Below are positions 27,274 through 36,246 of a stretch of 64,000 nucleotides of DNA, in pieces; position 1 is the first letter of the stretch; each line of letters opens with the position of its first letter. The notes beneath the pieces were generated by a model. That model was given only the letters and a program-made list of their open reading frames with translations, searched no databases and was not told the DNA's origin. The translations under genes and the position numbers were made by a program. Source of the stretch: Bacillus_BD sp963787345 (lineage in GTDB: Bacteria > Bacillota > Bacilli > Bacillales > Cytobacillaceae); assembly GCA_963787345.1 (NCBI GenBank), contig CAWBCW010000008.1:1-64000 (forward strand). The letters run 5' to 3'.

Positions 27274-27464
27274 AATTAAATTTGCCTAGGCGAATTTTTG
27301 TCCGGGCTTTTCTCGGGCTCGCTGGAAAAACTACCCTAAAAGAGCCCATGATATCCGCCCGAGGCTCGAGCTTTTGGGCTAGGTCTTGAACCCTCACTGA
27401 ACTAGAGTATAATTTTCATTCATCCCCACTTATAGAAGTGGAGGACTACAGCTAAAGGAAGTTA
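27274..27464 (+). repeat. IS605-like miniature element, copy B (diverged)
   Basis: The left palindrome is degenerate (AAATTTGCCTAGGCGAATTTT). The right half has CTTGAACCCTCACTGAACTA and CCCCACTTATAGAAGTGGAG and ends AAGGAAGTTAA. The final TTA is the stop codon (complement) of the 27462-27719 gene. The 27176-27397 minus-strand frame inside it is not a gene. Confidence 0.6.
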
Positions 27465-27719
27465 ATAGTGCGGATAACCATATGGATATGGGTACTGGTA
27501 TGGATATGGAACAGCGCCTCCCCCTTGAGATGCTAATGCACCAAGAGTAAATCCACCTAATAGTCCAATAGGGTATCCGCTACCGCATGTCCGCCATGAG
27601 TACCCGCCATGATGGCCGCCGTGATGTCCGCCATGATGACTGTGCCGCCGTGATGTCCGCCGTGATGTCCGCCTGTGGTGGCTTCTATTATGAAACTCAT
27701 TTATATTTATAGGATCCAT
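27462..27719 (-). CDS. His/Gly/Arg-rich small protein, probably spore-associated
   Basis: The 85 residues are MDPININEFHNRSHHRRTSR, then three near repeats of the form TSRR-x-HHGGHHGG, a hydrophobic PIGLLGGFTLGALAS and a YPYPYGYPHY tail. Repeats are evident at DNA level (GTGATGTCCGCC-like units). Histidine-rich, tyrosine-rich low-complexity proteins of this size are often spore coat components, but I recognise no family, so this is inference. Its stop codon lies inside a miniature element. ATG behind AGGAGTAGATGAGAGAAA. Confidence 0.65.
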   Translation of the reverse strand: MDPININEFHNRSHHRRTSRRTSRRHSHHGGHHGGHHGGYSWRTCGSGYPIGLLGGFTLGALASQGGGAVPYPYQYPYPYGYPHY

Positions 27720-27890
27720 TTTCTCTCATCTACTCCTTTTCACAAACGTGCTACTCTCTGTACAATATGCATGACTCTTGTCCAATGGATAGGCTGTGTG
27801 TTAGATATTTATATGAGTTACTTATTGTTGTAGAGAATGTAATAAAAAAGAAAAGGTATTTTTTCTATAATTAATCAATTCATTTTAGAA

Positions 27891-28226
27891 ATGAGTGTGA
27901 GGAGCATGAATGCTTTTACAAAAAAGGTCATTGAGATTATTCAAGCGATTCCTGAGGGGAGGATTATGACATATGGACAAATCGCCCGCTTGGCAGGAAG
28001 CCCAAGAGGTGCCAGACAAGTCGTGCGAATTCTTCATTCGATGAGCCGCGCCTACGAGCTGCCTTGGCATCGAGTGGTCAATGCAAAAGGAGAAATCGCT
28101 ATTAAAGACGATGAAGGGCGCTTTACTCAAGTTGCATTGTTAAAAAGTGAAGGCGTTGAAGTGCGTGAAAATGAGCGAATTGATGTGGAGAAATATCGGT
28201 GGGATTCATTTATAGGAATTGACTGA
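27891..28226 (+). CDS. alkyltransferase-like protein (ATL), MGMT family without active Cys
   Basis: The core of O6-alkylguanine-DNA alkyltransferases is present: IPEGRIMTYGQIARLAGSPR, GARQVVRILH, and the active-site loop reading PWHRVV where the methyl-accepting PCHRV would be. Replacement of Cys by Trp makes it an ATL, known to bind alkylated guanine and hand the lesion to nucleotide excision repair. The length of 106-111 residues suits ATLs. The start is uncertain: ATG at 27891 lacks a site, and ATG at 27906 has GAGGAGC immediately before it, too close. Single gene. Confidence 0.85.
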   Translation: MSVRSMNAFTKKVIEIIQAIPEGRIMTYGQIARLAGSPRGARQVVRILHSMSRAYELPWHRVVNAKGEIAIKDDEGRFTQVALLKSEGVEVRENERIDVEKYRWDSFIGID

Positions 28227-28360
28227 TTGTAGCAATAATGCGGAGTTAAGACGAAAGTTAAGCATATCAACTTGAGGATAGATAGCACCATTTTTACGGG
28301 GAAGAACCAAAAGTTGAGCGTATCACTAGGGAGATAAGAAAAAAATACAGATTAAAGCCA

Positions 28361-28443
28361 AAAGTTGCTTCTGTCACCACAGGGATAGAAGCAACTTTTC
28401 GACAGAACGAAAAGAGCCTGGGATTCTTTATCCCAAACTCTTC
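28361..28443. terminator. two terminator hairpins between ATL gene and trpA
   Basis: AAAGTTGCTTCT pairs with AGAAGCAACTTT (28361-28400). GCCTGGGAT pairs with ATCCCAAACTC-type sequence (28411-28442) and ends just before the trpA stop. The remaining bases from 28227 show nothing else. Confidence 0.65.
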
Positions 28444-28457
28444 ACGTAGCCAACTAA

Positions 28458-29243
28458 TTATTTCTTTTGCACTGGTCCTATCGCTTCTTTCATCTCACGC
28501 ACATATTTAACGACATGCGGTACACACTCAGTCCCATATTGGCCAATCATTCTCACAATCGCACTTCCGACAATGACACCATCAGAGATTTCCGCCATTT
28601 GCGTTGCTTGTTCAGGAGTTGAGATTCCGAAACCAATCGCACATGGAATGTCTTTAACCTCTTTTACAAGTTTGATCATTTCGCCAACATCACTGCTGAT
28701 TTCACTTCGAACCCCTGTAACCCCCATAGATGATACGCAATAAATGAACCCTTCCGCTTCCCTTGCAATCATTCTAATCCGATCTTGAGAAGTTGGGGCA
28801 ATCATTGATATGAGTGTAATCCCATACTTTTCACAATAAGGCTGCAATTCAGCTTTTTCATCAAATGGAACGTCAGGAACAATGATTGCGTCGACGCCGA
28901 CTTCTTGGCAATTTTTCATAAATCGTTCTGTTCCGTAGGTGAAGATTGGATTGATGTAAGTCATGAAAGCAAGTGGAACATCACAAGTCTTACGGATTCG
29001 ACCAACCATGTCAAAAATTTGATCAGTAGTTACCCCAACAGAAAGAGCACGGATATCGGCTTCCTGAATGACAGGTCCTTCAGCAATTGGATCGGAAAAG
29101 GGAATTCCTAACTCAATTAAATCTGCCCCTGCTTCAGCCATTCCAATCACTAATTGCTCTGTGACTTCAAGTGATGGATCGCCTGCTGTAATAAATGGAA
29201 TAAACGCCTTGCCATCTGCAAAAATTCTTTCAATTTTACTCAT
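28458..29243 (-). CDS. trpA: tryptophan synthase alpha subunit
   Basis: I start at MSKIERIFADGKAFIPFITA (ATG 29243, 261 residues), not at the 27-residue upstream extension, because family members start here and the ATG overlaps the trpB stop (ATGAGTAA). It cleaves indole-3-glycerol phosphate to indole, which is channelled to TrpB. Catalytic Glu is in LIELGIPFSDP and the same motif provides the catalytic Asp region. TYINPIFTYG and VGSAIV are also conserved. With trpB it forms a two-gene unit, with no other trp genes in the window. Confidence 0.96.
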   Translation of the reverse strand: MSKIERIFADGKAFIPFITAGDPSLEVTEQLVIGMAEAGADLIELGIPFSDPIAEGPVIQEADIRALSVGVTTDQIFDMVGRIRKTCDVPLAFMTYINPIFTYGTERFMKNCQEVGVDAIIVPDVPFDEKAELQPYCEKYGITLISMIAPTSQDRIRMIAREAEGFIYCVSSMGVTGVRSEISSDVGEMIKLVKEVKDIPCAIGFGISTPEQATQMAEISDGVIVGSAIVRMIGQYGTECVPHVVKYVREMKEAIGPVQKK

Positions 29244-30420
29244 CGATTTGTACCCCCCTGTAACGTGCAATTGCTGCCACGTCTTTATCGCCTCGACCTG
29301 AAAGACAAATGACCATGATTTCATCTTGACTCATCGTTGGAGCCAGCTTCCTCGCATATGCCACAGCATGTGCACTTTCAATTGCTGGAATAATTCCTTC
29401 GACCCGAGAAAGATATTCAAACGCATCAACCGCTTCATTATCTGTAACGGGAACATATTCGGCACGACCAATATCTTGAAGATTCGCATGTTCAGGTCCT
29501 ACACCTGGATAGTCCAAGCCCGCTGAAATCGAATAAACGGGAGCGATTTGACCATATTCATCTTGGCAAAAATAAGATTTCATACCATGGAAAATTCCAA
29601 CCGAACCTGTTGCCATCGTTGCAGCTGTTTTGTCCGTTTCCACACCATGACCCGCTGCTTCACAGCCAATTAAACGAACTTCTGTATCTTCAATAAAATC
29701 ATAAAACATTCCCATCGCATTGCTTCCGCCCCCAACACATGCAAGCACAGCATCGGGAAGTCTGCCTTCGATTTCTTTCACTTGTTGTTTTGTTTCACGG
29801 CCAATCACACTTTGAAAATCACGGACAATCGTTGGGAATGGGTGTGGCCCCATGACCGAACCAAGAACATAATGAGTATCATGAACCCGACTGCTCCATT
29901 CACGCATCGTCTCATTTACAGCATCTTTCAATGTTTGCGTACCGCTTGTTACCGCATGAACTTTCGCGCCTAACAATTCCATTCGATACACATTAAGTGC
30001 TTGTCTTTCTGTATCTTCTTTTCCCATAAATACTTCACATTCCAGACCAAGAAGTGCTGCCGCAGTTGCGGTTGCTACTCCATGCTGACCTGCACCGGTT
30101 TCGGCAATGACACGTGTTTTGCCCATTCGCTTTGCCAGTAACACTTGACCTAGTACGTTATTAATCTTATGTGAACCGGTATGATTCAGATCCTCACGCT
30201 TTAAATAGATTTTTGCGCCGCCAAGATCTTTCGTCATTTTTTCAGCATAGTAGAGTCGTGATGGACGCCCTGCATAGTTATTAAATAAATTCGATAACTC
30301 TTCGATAAACTCAGGGTCGTTCTTGTAATGATTGTAGGATTCTTCTAATTCAATAATTGCAGTCATTAAGGTCTCCGGAATATACTGACCACCATGGATT
30401 CCAAATCTTCCTTTTGCCAT
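29236..30420 (-). CDS. trpB: tryptophan synthase beta subunit
   Basis: Start at ATG 30420 (MAKGRFGIHGGQYIPETLM) behind AAAGGAG, 394 residues. The upstream TTG at 30429 is less likely. PLP is bound by the Lys of LNHTGSHKINN (Lys85), and the phosphate loop GGGSNAMGMF is intact, with EDLNHTGSHK and GRGDKD typical of TrpB. It condenses indole with serine to tryptophan in the alpha2beta2 complex. It is preceded by a tryptophan T-box leader, so expression rises with uncharged tRNA-Trp. Confidence 0.96.
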   Translation of the reverse strand: MAKGRFGIHGGQYIPETLMTAIIELEESYNHYKNDPEFIEELSNLFNNYAGRPSRLYYAEKMTKDLGGAKIYLKREDLNHTGSHKINNVLGQVLLAKRMGKTRVIAETGAGQHGVATATAAALLGLECEVFMGKEDTERQALNVYRMELLGAKVHAVTSGTQTLKDAVNETMREWSSRVHDTHYVLGSVMGPHPFPTIVRDFQSVIGRETKQQVKEIEGRLPDAVLACVGGGSNAMGMFYDFIEDTEVRLIGCEAAGHGVETDKTAATMATGSVGIFHGMKSYFCQDEYGQIAPVYSISAGLDYPGVGPEHANLQDIGRAEYVPVTDNEAVDAFEYLSRVEGIIPAIESAHAVAYARKLAPTMSQDEIMVICLSGRGDKDVAAIARYRGVQIDE

Positions 30421-30513
30421 AGATCTCAATCTCCTTTTTTTGTAAAATAGCTTTTACCTCAACATACCTCATTTGTATACATGCTCGTTTTTACGAATGA
30501 TTGAATTAAAAAA

Positions 30514-30775
30514 ATAAAAAAAGCCTTCATCCCTATAATAGGGACAAAAGCTCTGTGACTTCTGCGATACCACCCAAATTGACGTAAAACGCCCACTCAA
30601 CATGTATACAAACATATACACCCTTATGATAACGGATAGGTTCCCCGTAAGCGCCTACTCTCTCCTTCGATTTCAGGCTTCCCTCACAAGTCCATTCAGA
30701 ATTTTCATTGCATCCGCCTTCCACCAAACAGCGGCTCTCTAAGTACAAATCCCCATTCCTACTACTCTTGCTCAT
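30514..30775 (-). ncRNA. tryptophan T-box leader with terminator
   Basis: Minus strand: a Stem I region (ATGAGCAAGAGTAGTAGGAA, AGAGAGCCGCTG, GGTGGAAGGCGG) contains TGAATGGACTTG with TGG as the likely Trp specifier. The T-box motif appears as AATTTGGGTGGTATCGCAGA, followed by a terminator stem (TTTTGTCCCTA with TAGGGATGAAGG) and a T run. It governs trpB and trpA. The 80-codon frame over it is spurious. Specifier assignment is by inspection. Confidence 0.88.
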
Positions 30776-30835
30776 TGGTTTAATAAATTAAGAATATTTT
30801 ATCACTTTAATGAGCAGTTGTCTAGTAAAATATTT

Positions 30836-31104
30836 TCAATTATCTTTATCCATATATTCTTGAATTTTCTTTTTCTCCCACTCTGAGCCAAAACGTCCTG
30901 AAGCTATGATTGATATTCCATGACTTCCTAAACCGATTCCCCAGCCCAATAATGGATAGAAAAACCACCAATAATCAGGTGAATTAACAAGATTCATTAT
31001 GAATAACAGAATATTAACGATAATAAATACGGTTAAATGGATATAAAATGCCTTAAGGTTTTCAACTCTTTTCTTGCTCTTTCATATTTTTCTTGATCTT
31101 CCAT
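30836..31104 (-). pseudogene. 2TM domain protein, one frameshift
   Basis: ATG at 31104 behind GAGGTGTTTAAA gives MEDQEKYERARK, then one missing base. Reading resumes as VENLKAFYIHLTVFIIVNIL, LFIMNLVNSPDYWWFFYPLL and GWGIGLGSHG, and ends GSEWEKKKIQEYMDKDN. This is the 2TM domain pattern, two helices followed by a charged C-terminus. Corrected length is about 88 residues. It may be attached to a sensor kinase locus elsewhere, but nothing of that kind is here. The lesion is one base in an A-rich run. Confidence 0.7.
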
Positions 31105-31167
31105 TTTAAACACCTCTTTCACATATTTATTCAACTATTCGAATTTTAAGAACATGTAAGTTTTACA

Positions 31168-31199
31168 TAAAAAAACAGACTCACCACTAGAGTCTGCTT
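31168..31199 (-). terminator. terminator of the SNF2 helicase gene
   Basis: Minus strand: GCAGACTCTAGTGGTGAGTCTG, with AGACTC and GAGTCT paired, followed by seven T. It directly follows the helicase stop. Confidence 0.85.
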
Positions 31200-31201
31200 T
31201 A

Positions 31202-34200
31202 CTAAATCTTCAGCAATTCACGAATATCTTCTTCCGTTAATACCGACGAAGCTACTTCATCGGAGTCAATCATTTTGCTAATCAAACTTTTCTTTTTCGC
31301 TTGTAGTTCGTTTATTTTTTCTTCAACCGTGCCGCGGGAGATGAGCTTGATGACTTGGACTTCTTTTGTTTGGCCGATTCGGTGGGCACGGTCTGTGGCC
31401 TGCTCTTCAACGGCTGGATTCCACCATAAATCATAATGGATGACTGTATCTGCACCAGTTAGATTTAAGCCGGTTCCTCCTGCCTTTAAGGAGATGAGGA
31501 AGAAATCTCGCTCTCCTGAATTAAATCGGTCGCAAAGATCTACTCGCTCTTCCGAAGGCGTTTGCCCGTCAAGATAGAAAAACGTTAGCCCTCGATCGCT
31601 TAGTTCTCTGCCAATTAAGCCTAACATTTTCGTAAATTGAGAAAAAATCAAGACTCGTCTCCCAGAATTTTTTGCCTCTTCCATCAGCATGATCAAATGC
31701 TCAAATTTGGCTGAACTCCCTTTGTACCCCTCGACAAATAGTGCCGGGTGACAACAAATTTGTCTTAGCCGTGTTAACCCAGCAAGAACTTTTATGCGAT
31801 TTTTTCGGAACGTGTCTTTATCCAAATGTTTCAGTGTATCTTGCCTTAATTTGGCCAAATAGGCTGCATACAGCTTTTTCTGGTCAGGCAGCAAATCAAC
31901 TGTAGTGATTTCCTCCGTTTTCTGAGGGAGTTCAGCTAGCACATCCTCTTTTATCCGCCGTAGTAAAAATGGCTGTATTCGCCTTGAAACAGAATCGATT
32001 CTCAAGTTACTAAATTCTTTGAGTGTCCCCAACAACCCTGGAAATACGACATGAAAAATCGACCAAAGCTCTTCAAGAGAGTTCTCAATTGGGGTTCCCG
32101 TTAAAGCAAAGGTATGAGTTGCTCGGATTCTTTTTACCGCCTTAGCCGTTTGCGTAAACGGGTTTTTAAACGCTTGCGCCTCATCAAAAAAGACGGTGTG
32201 GAAAGTTTGTTTTTCATACCATTTGATATCCGCCCGTAACAACGGATAAGAGGTAATCAAAACATCACAACCCATGACTTCTTTTTGTAAAAGATACCGT
32301 TCTGCTTTATCACCATCCATAATTACCGCTTGTAATTCTGGTGCGAATTTCAGCAACTCACTTTGCCAATTATACGTCAATGATGTTGGACAAACGATGA
32401 GAACGGGCTGTTTCTTTTCCCGAACCGCTTCCAGTTCAGACAAAATAAATGAGATGCTTTGCAAGGTTTTCCCAAGACCCATATCATCTGCTAGTATTCC
32501 ACCAAATCCATAGTGGGCCAAGGTTTTCAGCCATTGGAAACCATGTTTCTGATAGTCTCTTAATACGGAATCCAATCCGCCTGGTACTTCAAAGTCCAAC
32601 AGCTCTGGATGAGAGATTTCGTCTAAAAACTGCTGAAATGACTCCTCGATCGTTAAAAGATCCCGATGCTCTTCCAAAATATCTAAAAGCTGTAACCCCT
32701 CTGCGATTGGAATATTGAGTTCTTTCTCCATATCTTCGGGATCCAACGGTATTTCTTGGAGAAATTGTTGAAGTCGCTGAAATTCCCTTGTTTCCAGTGA
32801 TAGCAATGATCCATTTCTTAAGCGATAATATTTTCGTTTTTCCTCTAAGGCCTGCAGTACTTCACGGATTTGCTTTTCAGGAATATTGTCCAATTCGAAT
32901 GTAAATTCCAGCCAATTGATCCGGTCTTTTCTCATCCTAATACGAATACGAGGCCCCGTACCAATGCCGATTACACGATTTCGTACAGCTGTTGTTGCAT
33001 AAACAGTCACAAATTTTTCTAGCTTTGGAATGACATTATGGAGAAATTCATATTCTAATTCTTCATTTTGCAGAAAATAGCCGCTATCGGTTTTCGCAAA
33101 TGAACTGTCATCCATCAATTGCAAGATGATTTCTTCTTTTTGCGTGTCTCTAATCAATAAAGGATTGATTTGAAGCTTGTCATTTTCGAGCGGATTGAAC
33201 ACGATTTGTTCATATTGGAATTCGAGACCCGCCAATAAACGATGATTGACACGATCCAAATACAGTTTCGCTTGCAAAGGTATTTTCAGCATTTGATGGG
33301 CCAATTCATCTGATAATTGAACACCGCCTAATGACTTCAACCCAGGAATAATTTTTTCTTTAAAAAAAGAAAGTTGCTCGGCCGGGATCGGAATATGTTT
33401 TTTATTTTTCAACATTTTTTTCATATCGATAAGGCGCTGACAATCCTCATGTTTCACTCGAACAATCATGCCTTGGGACAAGACCGTTTGGTAGGCCTGC
33501 AAAATAACAATCTCATTTAATCCATCTATTTCCAGTCTATAGCCTTGATTTTCCCGCAAGTGAAACGCCAATGAAAGTGGCTCTGTTGATACTTGAGGTT
33601 TGTCATGGGTCATTCCGAGATACTCTAATTTTACTGACGAGATGGGGTTTAATAAATGCAACAGTTTATCCCAAAAGGATGGCGGGATCATCAGCCACCT
33701 CTTTATACGATCCGTATCCTGATAAAGGGTTTCATCAACCATGATTTCAATTAGTTCCTGTAAGACCTTATTCTCTTCTTCATGAAAACAGTGTTGCATT
33801 GGATCGTATGTTAGTGTTGATGAAATCGGGTACGGTTGCCCCGTTTGCACGTGCTTCAAAAAGAGTCTGTTATCCTGAATCACAGCTCCATTGATTTCAA
33901 CGGAGATCGCCATCATGTTTTCAAAAGGTTTAAGTGTAAACCCAACGTCAAGAACTTGTCTATTTTCAAAATAATGCCCACTGCCACTTGACTGGACACC
34001 ATTTGATTGAAATATCGATATGAATCCTTCCGCAAGACTGGTCGGTTCTATATTCTTGGCTTCCTCTGGAACAGATGGGCCCATTCTTTGTTTTTCATAA
34101 ATCGATAATAAAACAGCTGCAATATGTTGACAGTCTTTTTGAAAAGACGCCAATGAAGGACAGCTGCATTTCGTGTTTATAGAAGGTTTGTCGCCTTTTT

Positions 34201-34366
34201 GAATCGTGACATGAAATTCTTCTGCCCCAGTCACGATTGCCTCACAGACATTCTCTTCATATCGAATAAACGCTACTTTTTTTGCGCGGCAAAAAGCCTC
34301 TCCTCGTTTGAAGGAGACGGTTCCGCACATTTCTTTAATGAGTTTCGGGCTCAACTTGATGTTCAT
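31202..34366 (-). CDS. SWIM zinc-finger SNF2 family helicase
   Basis: This 1054-residue protein has an N-terminal SWIM zinc finger (CSCPSLASFQKDCQHIAAVLL, shortened: CSC near residue 67 and CQH near 80). From about residue 600 the Swi2/Snf2 ATPase follows: ADDMGLGKTLQSISFILSE (Walker A), FDEAQAFKNP (DEAQ in place of DEAH), FALTGTPIENSLEELW, and the helicase C lobe with VLIFSQFTKML, GGTGLNLTGAD and QATDRAHRIGQ. Members translocate on double-stranded DNA and probably aid transcription or repair. It is a single-gene transcript. ATG behind AAGGAGAATCAG. Confidence 0.95.
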   Translation of the reverse strand: MNIKLSPKLIKEMCGTVSFKRGEAFCRAKKVAFIRYEENVCEAIVTGAEEFHVTIQKGDKPSINTKCSCPSLASFQKDCQHIAAVLLSIYEKQRMGPSVPEEAKNIEPTSLAEGFISIFQSNGVQSSGSGHYFENRQVLDVGFTLKPFENMMAISVEINGAVIQDNRLFLKHVQTGQPYPISSTLTYDPMQHCFHEEENKVLQELIEIMVDETLYQDTDRIKRWLMIPPSFWDKLLHLLNPISSVKLEYLGMTHDKPQVSTEPLSLAFHLRENQGYRLEIDGLNEIVILQAYQTVLSQGMIVRVKHEDCQRLIDMKKMLKNKKHIPIPAEQLSFFKEKIIPGLKSLGGVQLSDELAHQMLKIPLQAKLYLDRVNHRLLAGLEFQYEQIVFNPLENDKLQINPLLIRDTQKEEIILQLMDDSSFAKTDSGYFLQNEELEYEFLHNVIPKLEKFVTVYATTAVRNRVIGIGTGPRIRIRMRKDRINWLEFTFELDNIPEKQIREVLQALEEKRKYYRLRNGSLLSLETREFQRLQQFLQEIPLDPEDMEKELNIPIAEGLQLLDILEEHRDLLTIEESFQQFLDEISHPELLDFEVPGGLDSVLRDYQKHGFQWLKTLAHYGFGGILADDMGLGKTLQSISFILSELEAVREKKQPVLIVCPTSLTYNWQSELLKFAPELQAVIMDGDKAERYLLQKEVMGCDVLITSYPLLRADIKWYEKQTFHTVFFDEAQAFKNPFTQTAKAVKRIRATHTFALTGTPIENSLEELWSIFHVVFPGLLGTLKEFSNLRIDSVSRRIQPFLLRRIKEDVLAELPQKTEEITTVDLLPDQKKLYAAYLAKLRQDTLKHLDKDTFRKNRIKVLAGLTRLRQICCHPALFVEGYKGSSAKFEHLIMLMEEAKNSGRRVLIFSQFTKMLGLIGRELSDRGLTFFYLDGQTPSEERVDLCDRFNSGERDFFLISLKAGGTGLNLTGADTVIHYDLWWNPAVEEQATDRAHRIGQTKEVQVIKLISRGTVEEKINELQAKKKSLISKMIDSDEVASSVLTEEDIRELLKI

Positions 34367-34558
34367 CTGATTCTCCTTCTTTGAGGTGATTTTATCACTT
34401 TTACCAGTATATCAGAAAGTGGCTCTGTCAATGAATTCTTGAAGACTAGAATCTTGCGCATAACAAATTACCTAAAATTTGTAATACCTTTTTAAATTGG
34501 AATAGATTGATTCCTCTAAGTACATATTAAAGTTGTTTAGTACGAGGAGGTGATCTCG

Positions 34559-34738
34559 ATGAATCCACAACGTGCAAAGGAAATTACAGAATCTGCTGAT
34601 ATGGTTCATGTTGTCTATAACGGAGTTTCTGTCTACATCCAACATATAGACGAGCAAACAGAAACCGCTAGAATTTATCCTCTTGATGAACCAAGTAACG
34701 AGCAAAGTGTTCCTCTTTCAAGCTTGAAAGAAAAGTAA
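34559..34738 (+). CDS. sspH: H-type small acid-soluble spore protein
   Basis: From the ATG at 34559 behind GAGGAGGTGATCTCG the protein is 59 residues: MNPQRAKEITESADMVHVVY, then VYIQHIDEQTETARIYPLD and SVPLSSLKEK. The start NPQRAKEI and the I-x-H-V/I-D-E-x-x-x-T-A-R-(I/V) pattern are SspH signatures. SspH is a minor acid-soluble spore protein packed in the core, expressed late in the forespore. This gene is strong evidence that the organism sporulates. The GTG at 34550 is not needed. Confidence 0.93.
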   Translation: MNPQRAKEITESADMVHVVYNGVSVYIQHIDEQTETARIYPLDEPSNEQSVPLSSLKEK

Positions 34739-34914
34739 TTATTTCTCCTCTTCTACGCTCCCATATTGATCAAAGCCAGCTCCTACTGATTATATGGGAT
34801 GCTCCGTTCTCTTTTGATCCTTCTTTTTTACTAGATAACTATTTTTATCTCCGAATTACCTTTTAAAATGGTATAATTGTTAATAGTTGAATTGAAGATG
34901 TAAGGTGGAAGTAT

Positions 34915-35745
34915 ATGATTAAAATTATAACTGATAGTTCAGCGGATTTACCGCTCCAGTATATAAAACAATATGATATTACGATTGTTCCCTTGACGGT
35001 ATCATTAGAAGGTAAAGATTATTTAGAAATGATTGATATTACGCCAAAAGAATTTTTTCAAAAAATGCTCACTAGTGATGAGTTGCCTAAAACATCGCAA
35101 CCGTCTCCTGCGGCATTCGCAGAAGCCTACTCAAAGTTTGATAGAGATGATGAAGTCCTTTGTCTAACGATTTCATCTGGTCTAAGCGGTACTTACCAAT
35201 CTGCCTGCATGGGAAAAGAACTTGCAGATGCTAATAATGTGACCGTATTTGATACGTTGGCTGGGTCATTAGGACATGGTCTCCAAGTGATTCGTGCTGT
35301 ACAACTGGCACAAAAGGGTCTTAGCACGGATGAGATTGTGAAGGATCTCACTCAATATAAGGAAAATATGACTTTCGTTATCTTGTTAAACACATTGGAA
35401 AATGTAGTCAAAGGTGGCCGCCTTAGCAAATTTAAAGGTACGCTAGCTAAAGTCCTTAATATTAAAGTGATTCTTGAAAGAGTTGAAGATGGAAAGGTAG
35501 ATATCCTTGAGAAAGTCCGAGGACAGAAAAAGGTACGACGAAGGGTGCTCGAACTCATCCAAGAAAAAGGAACGGACCTTTCCAATAAAACGATTGGGAT
35601 TGCACACAGTGGAAATATAGAAGATGTTGAGAGTCTTAAACAAGAAATCATCCAACGATTTCAACCGAAAGAGGTCATTGTGAATTATATAGGTGCTGTG
35701 ATTGGAACTTATGCTGGTAAAGATGGGATCGTCATCGCATTTTAA
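34915..35745 (+). CDS. DegV family fatty-acid binding protein
   Basis: The 276-residue protein begins IKIITDSSADLPLQYIKQYD and has SQPSPAAF, ISSGLSGTYQSA and a conserved GGRLSKFKGT loop, then IGAVIGTYAG near the C-terminus, the two-domain DegV/FakB fold that holds a fatty acid. FakB-type proteins present fatty acids to the kinase FakA for phospholipid synthesis, but no fakA is in the window. ATG behind AAGGTGGAAGTAT. Transcription ends at a terminator (35753-35786). Confidence 0.93.
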   Translation: MIKIITDSSADLPLQYIKQYDITIVPLTVSLEGKDYLEMIDITPKEFFQKMLTSDELPKTSQPSPAAFAEAYSKFDRDDEVLCLTISSGLSGTYQSACMGKELADANNVTVFDTLAGSLGHGLQVIRAVQLAQKGLSTDEIVKDLTQYKENMTFVILLNTLENVVKGGRLSKFKGTLAKVLNIKVILERVEDGKVDILEKVRGQKKVRRRVLELIQEKGTDLSNKTIGIAHSGNIEDVESLKQEIIQRFQPKEVIVNYIGAVIGTYAGKDGIVIAF

Positions 35746-35752
35746 AAACTCC

Positions 35753-35786
35753 AAGCCGAGAAGAAATCTACTTCTCGGTTTTTGTG
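35753..35786 (+). terminator. terminator after degV-like gene
   Basis: CCGAGAAGAAATCTACTTCTCGG with a T run (GTTTTTG), 8 bp after the stop codon. Confidence 0.85.
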
Positions 35787-35958
35787 CTTTTTCTGCCACT
35801 TATTCCCCCTCTTTTTTGCTGTTATCCCTTCCCTGAACCGTTTGTTATAACAAGATAATAATGGAACTTTTATTCTGTTGGATGGTTGTCCGTTTCAACT
35901 TTAGTACGTTCAACATATTTTATCAGTAGAGGTGGTATTAAGGTACCTCTAAAACCGA

Positions 35959-36072
35959 TTGAGAGGTGATTACGGAGGAAATCAAGGTGGCGGCAGAAAT
36001 TCAAACTTTGCTTTAATCGTTGTGCTTTTCATCCTTTTAATCATTGTTGAAGCATCTTTCATGGGTTACTAA
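35959..36072 (+). CDS. YjcZ-type tiny membrane protein
   Basis: The frame reads LRGDYGGNQGGGRNSN, then FALIVVLFILLIIVEASFMG and Y. The Gly/Asn-rich head with the FALIVVLFILLIIVGA-like helix is the YjcZ family of sporulation proteins, roughly 30-40 residues. The conserved Gly in the IVGAS segment is Glu here. No ATG is available. A TTG at 35959 is the only possible start and lacks a clean ribosome site, although GGAGG-rich sequence is around, so the start codon may have been lost. Confidence 0.55.
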   Translation: MRGDYGGNQGGGRNSNFALIVVLFILLIIVEASFMGY

Positions 36073-36089
36073 TGATGAAAGCGCTCATG

Positions 36090-36196
36090 TCTAGATTGAG
36101 GTAGGTATTACGGGGCACCAATCTGAACTTGGGCGCGTAAATGGATTTGCATTACTCGTTGTATTGTTAGTTTCGCATATTTATGTTTCGTACTAA
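36090..36196 (+). pseudogene. second, degenerate YjcZ-like copy
   Basis: A frame ending at 36196 reads GFALLVVLLVSHIYVSY, resembling the C-terminal helix of the preceding gene (GFALIVVLF...). The head is out of frame and no start codon is visible. It is a decayed tandem duplicate. The identification is by similarity to the neighbour. Confidence 0.4.
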
Positions 36197-36202
36197 CCTA
36201 AA

Positions 36203-36246
36203 AAAGTGCTTGGCATCTTTTAGAAATCTGAAGGTGCCAAGCGCTT
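36203..36246 (+). terminator. terminator after YjcZ-like genes
   Basis: GTGCTTGGCA pairs with TGCCAAGCGC, followed by TTTTAT. Confidence 0.7.

Noticed and set aside
27176..27397. 73-codon minus-strand frame
   Set aside because: Most of it covers miniature element copy B; translated repeats of this kind also arise at the other copies.
30533..30775. 80-codon frame on the minus strand
   Set aside because: It lies wholly over the T-box leader and its composition reflects RNA structure; no family resemblance.
35352..35799. minus-strand frames of 99 and 118 codons
   Set aside because: Both are antisense to the degV-like gene and its terminator.
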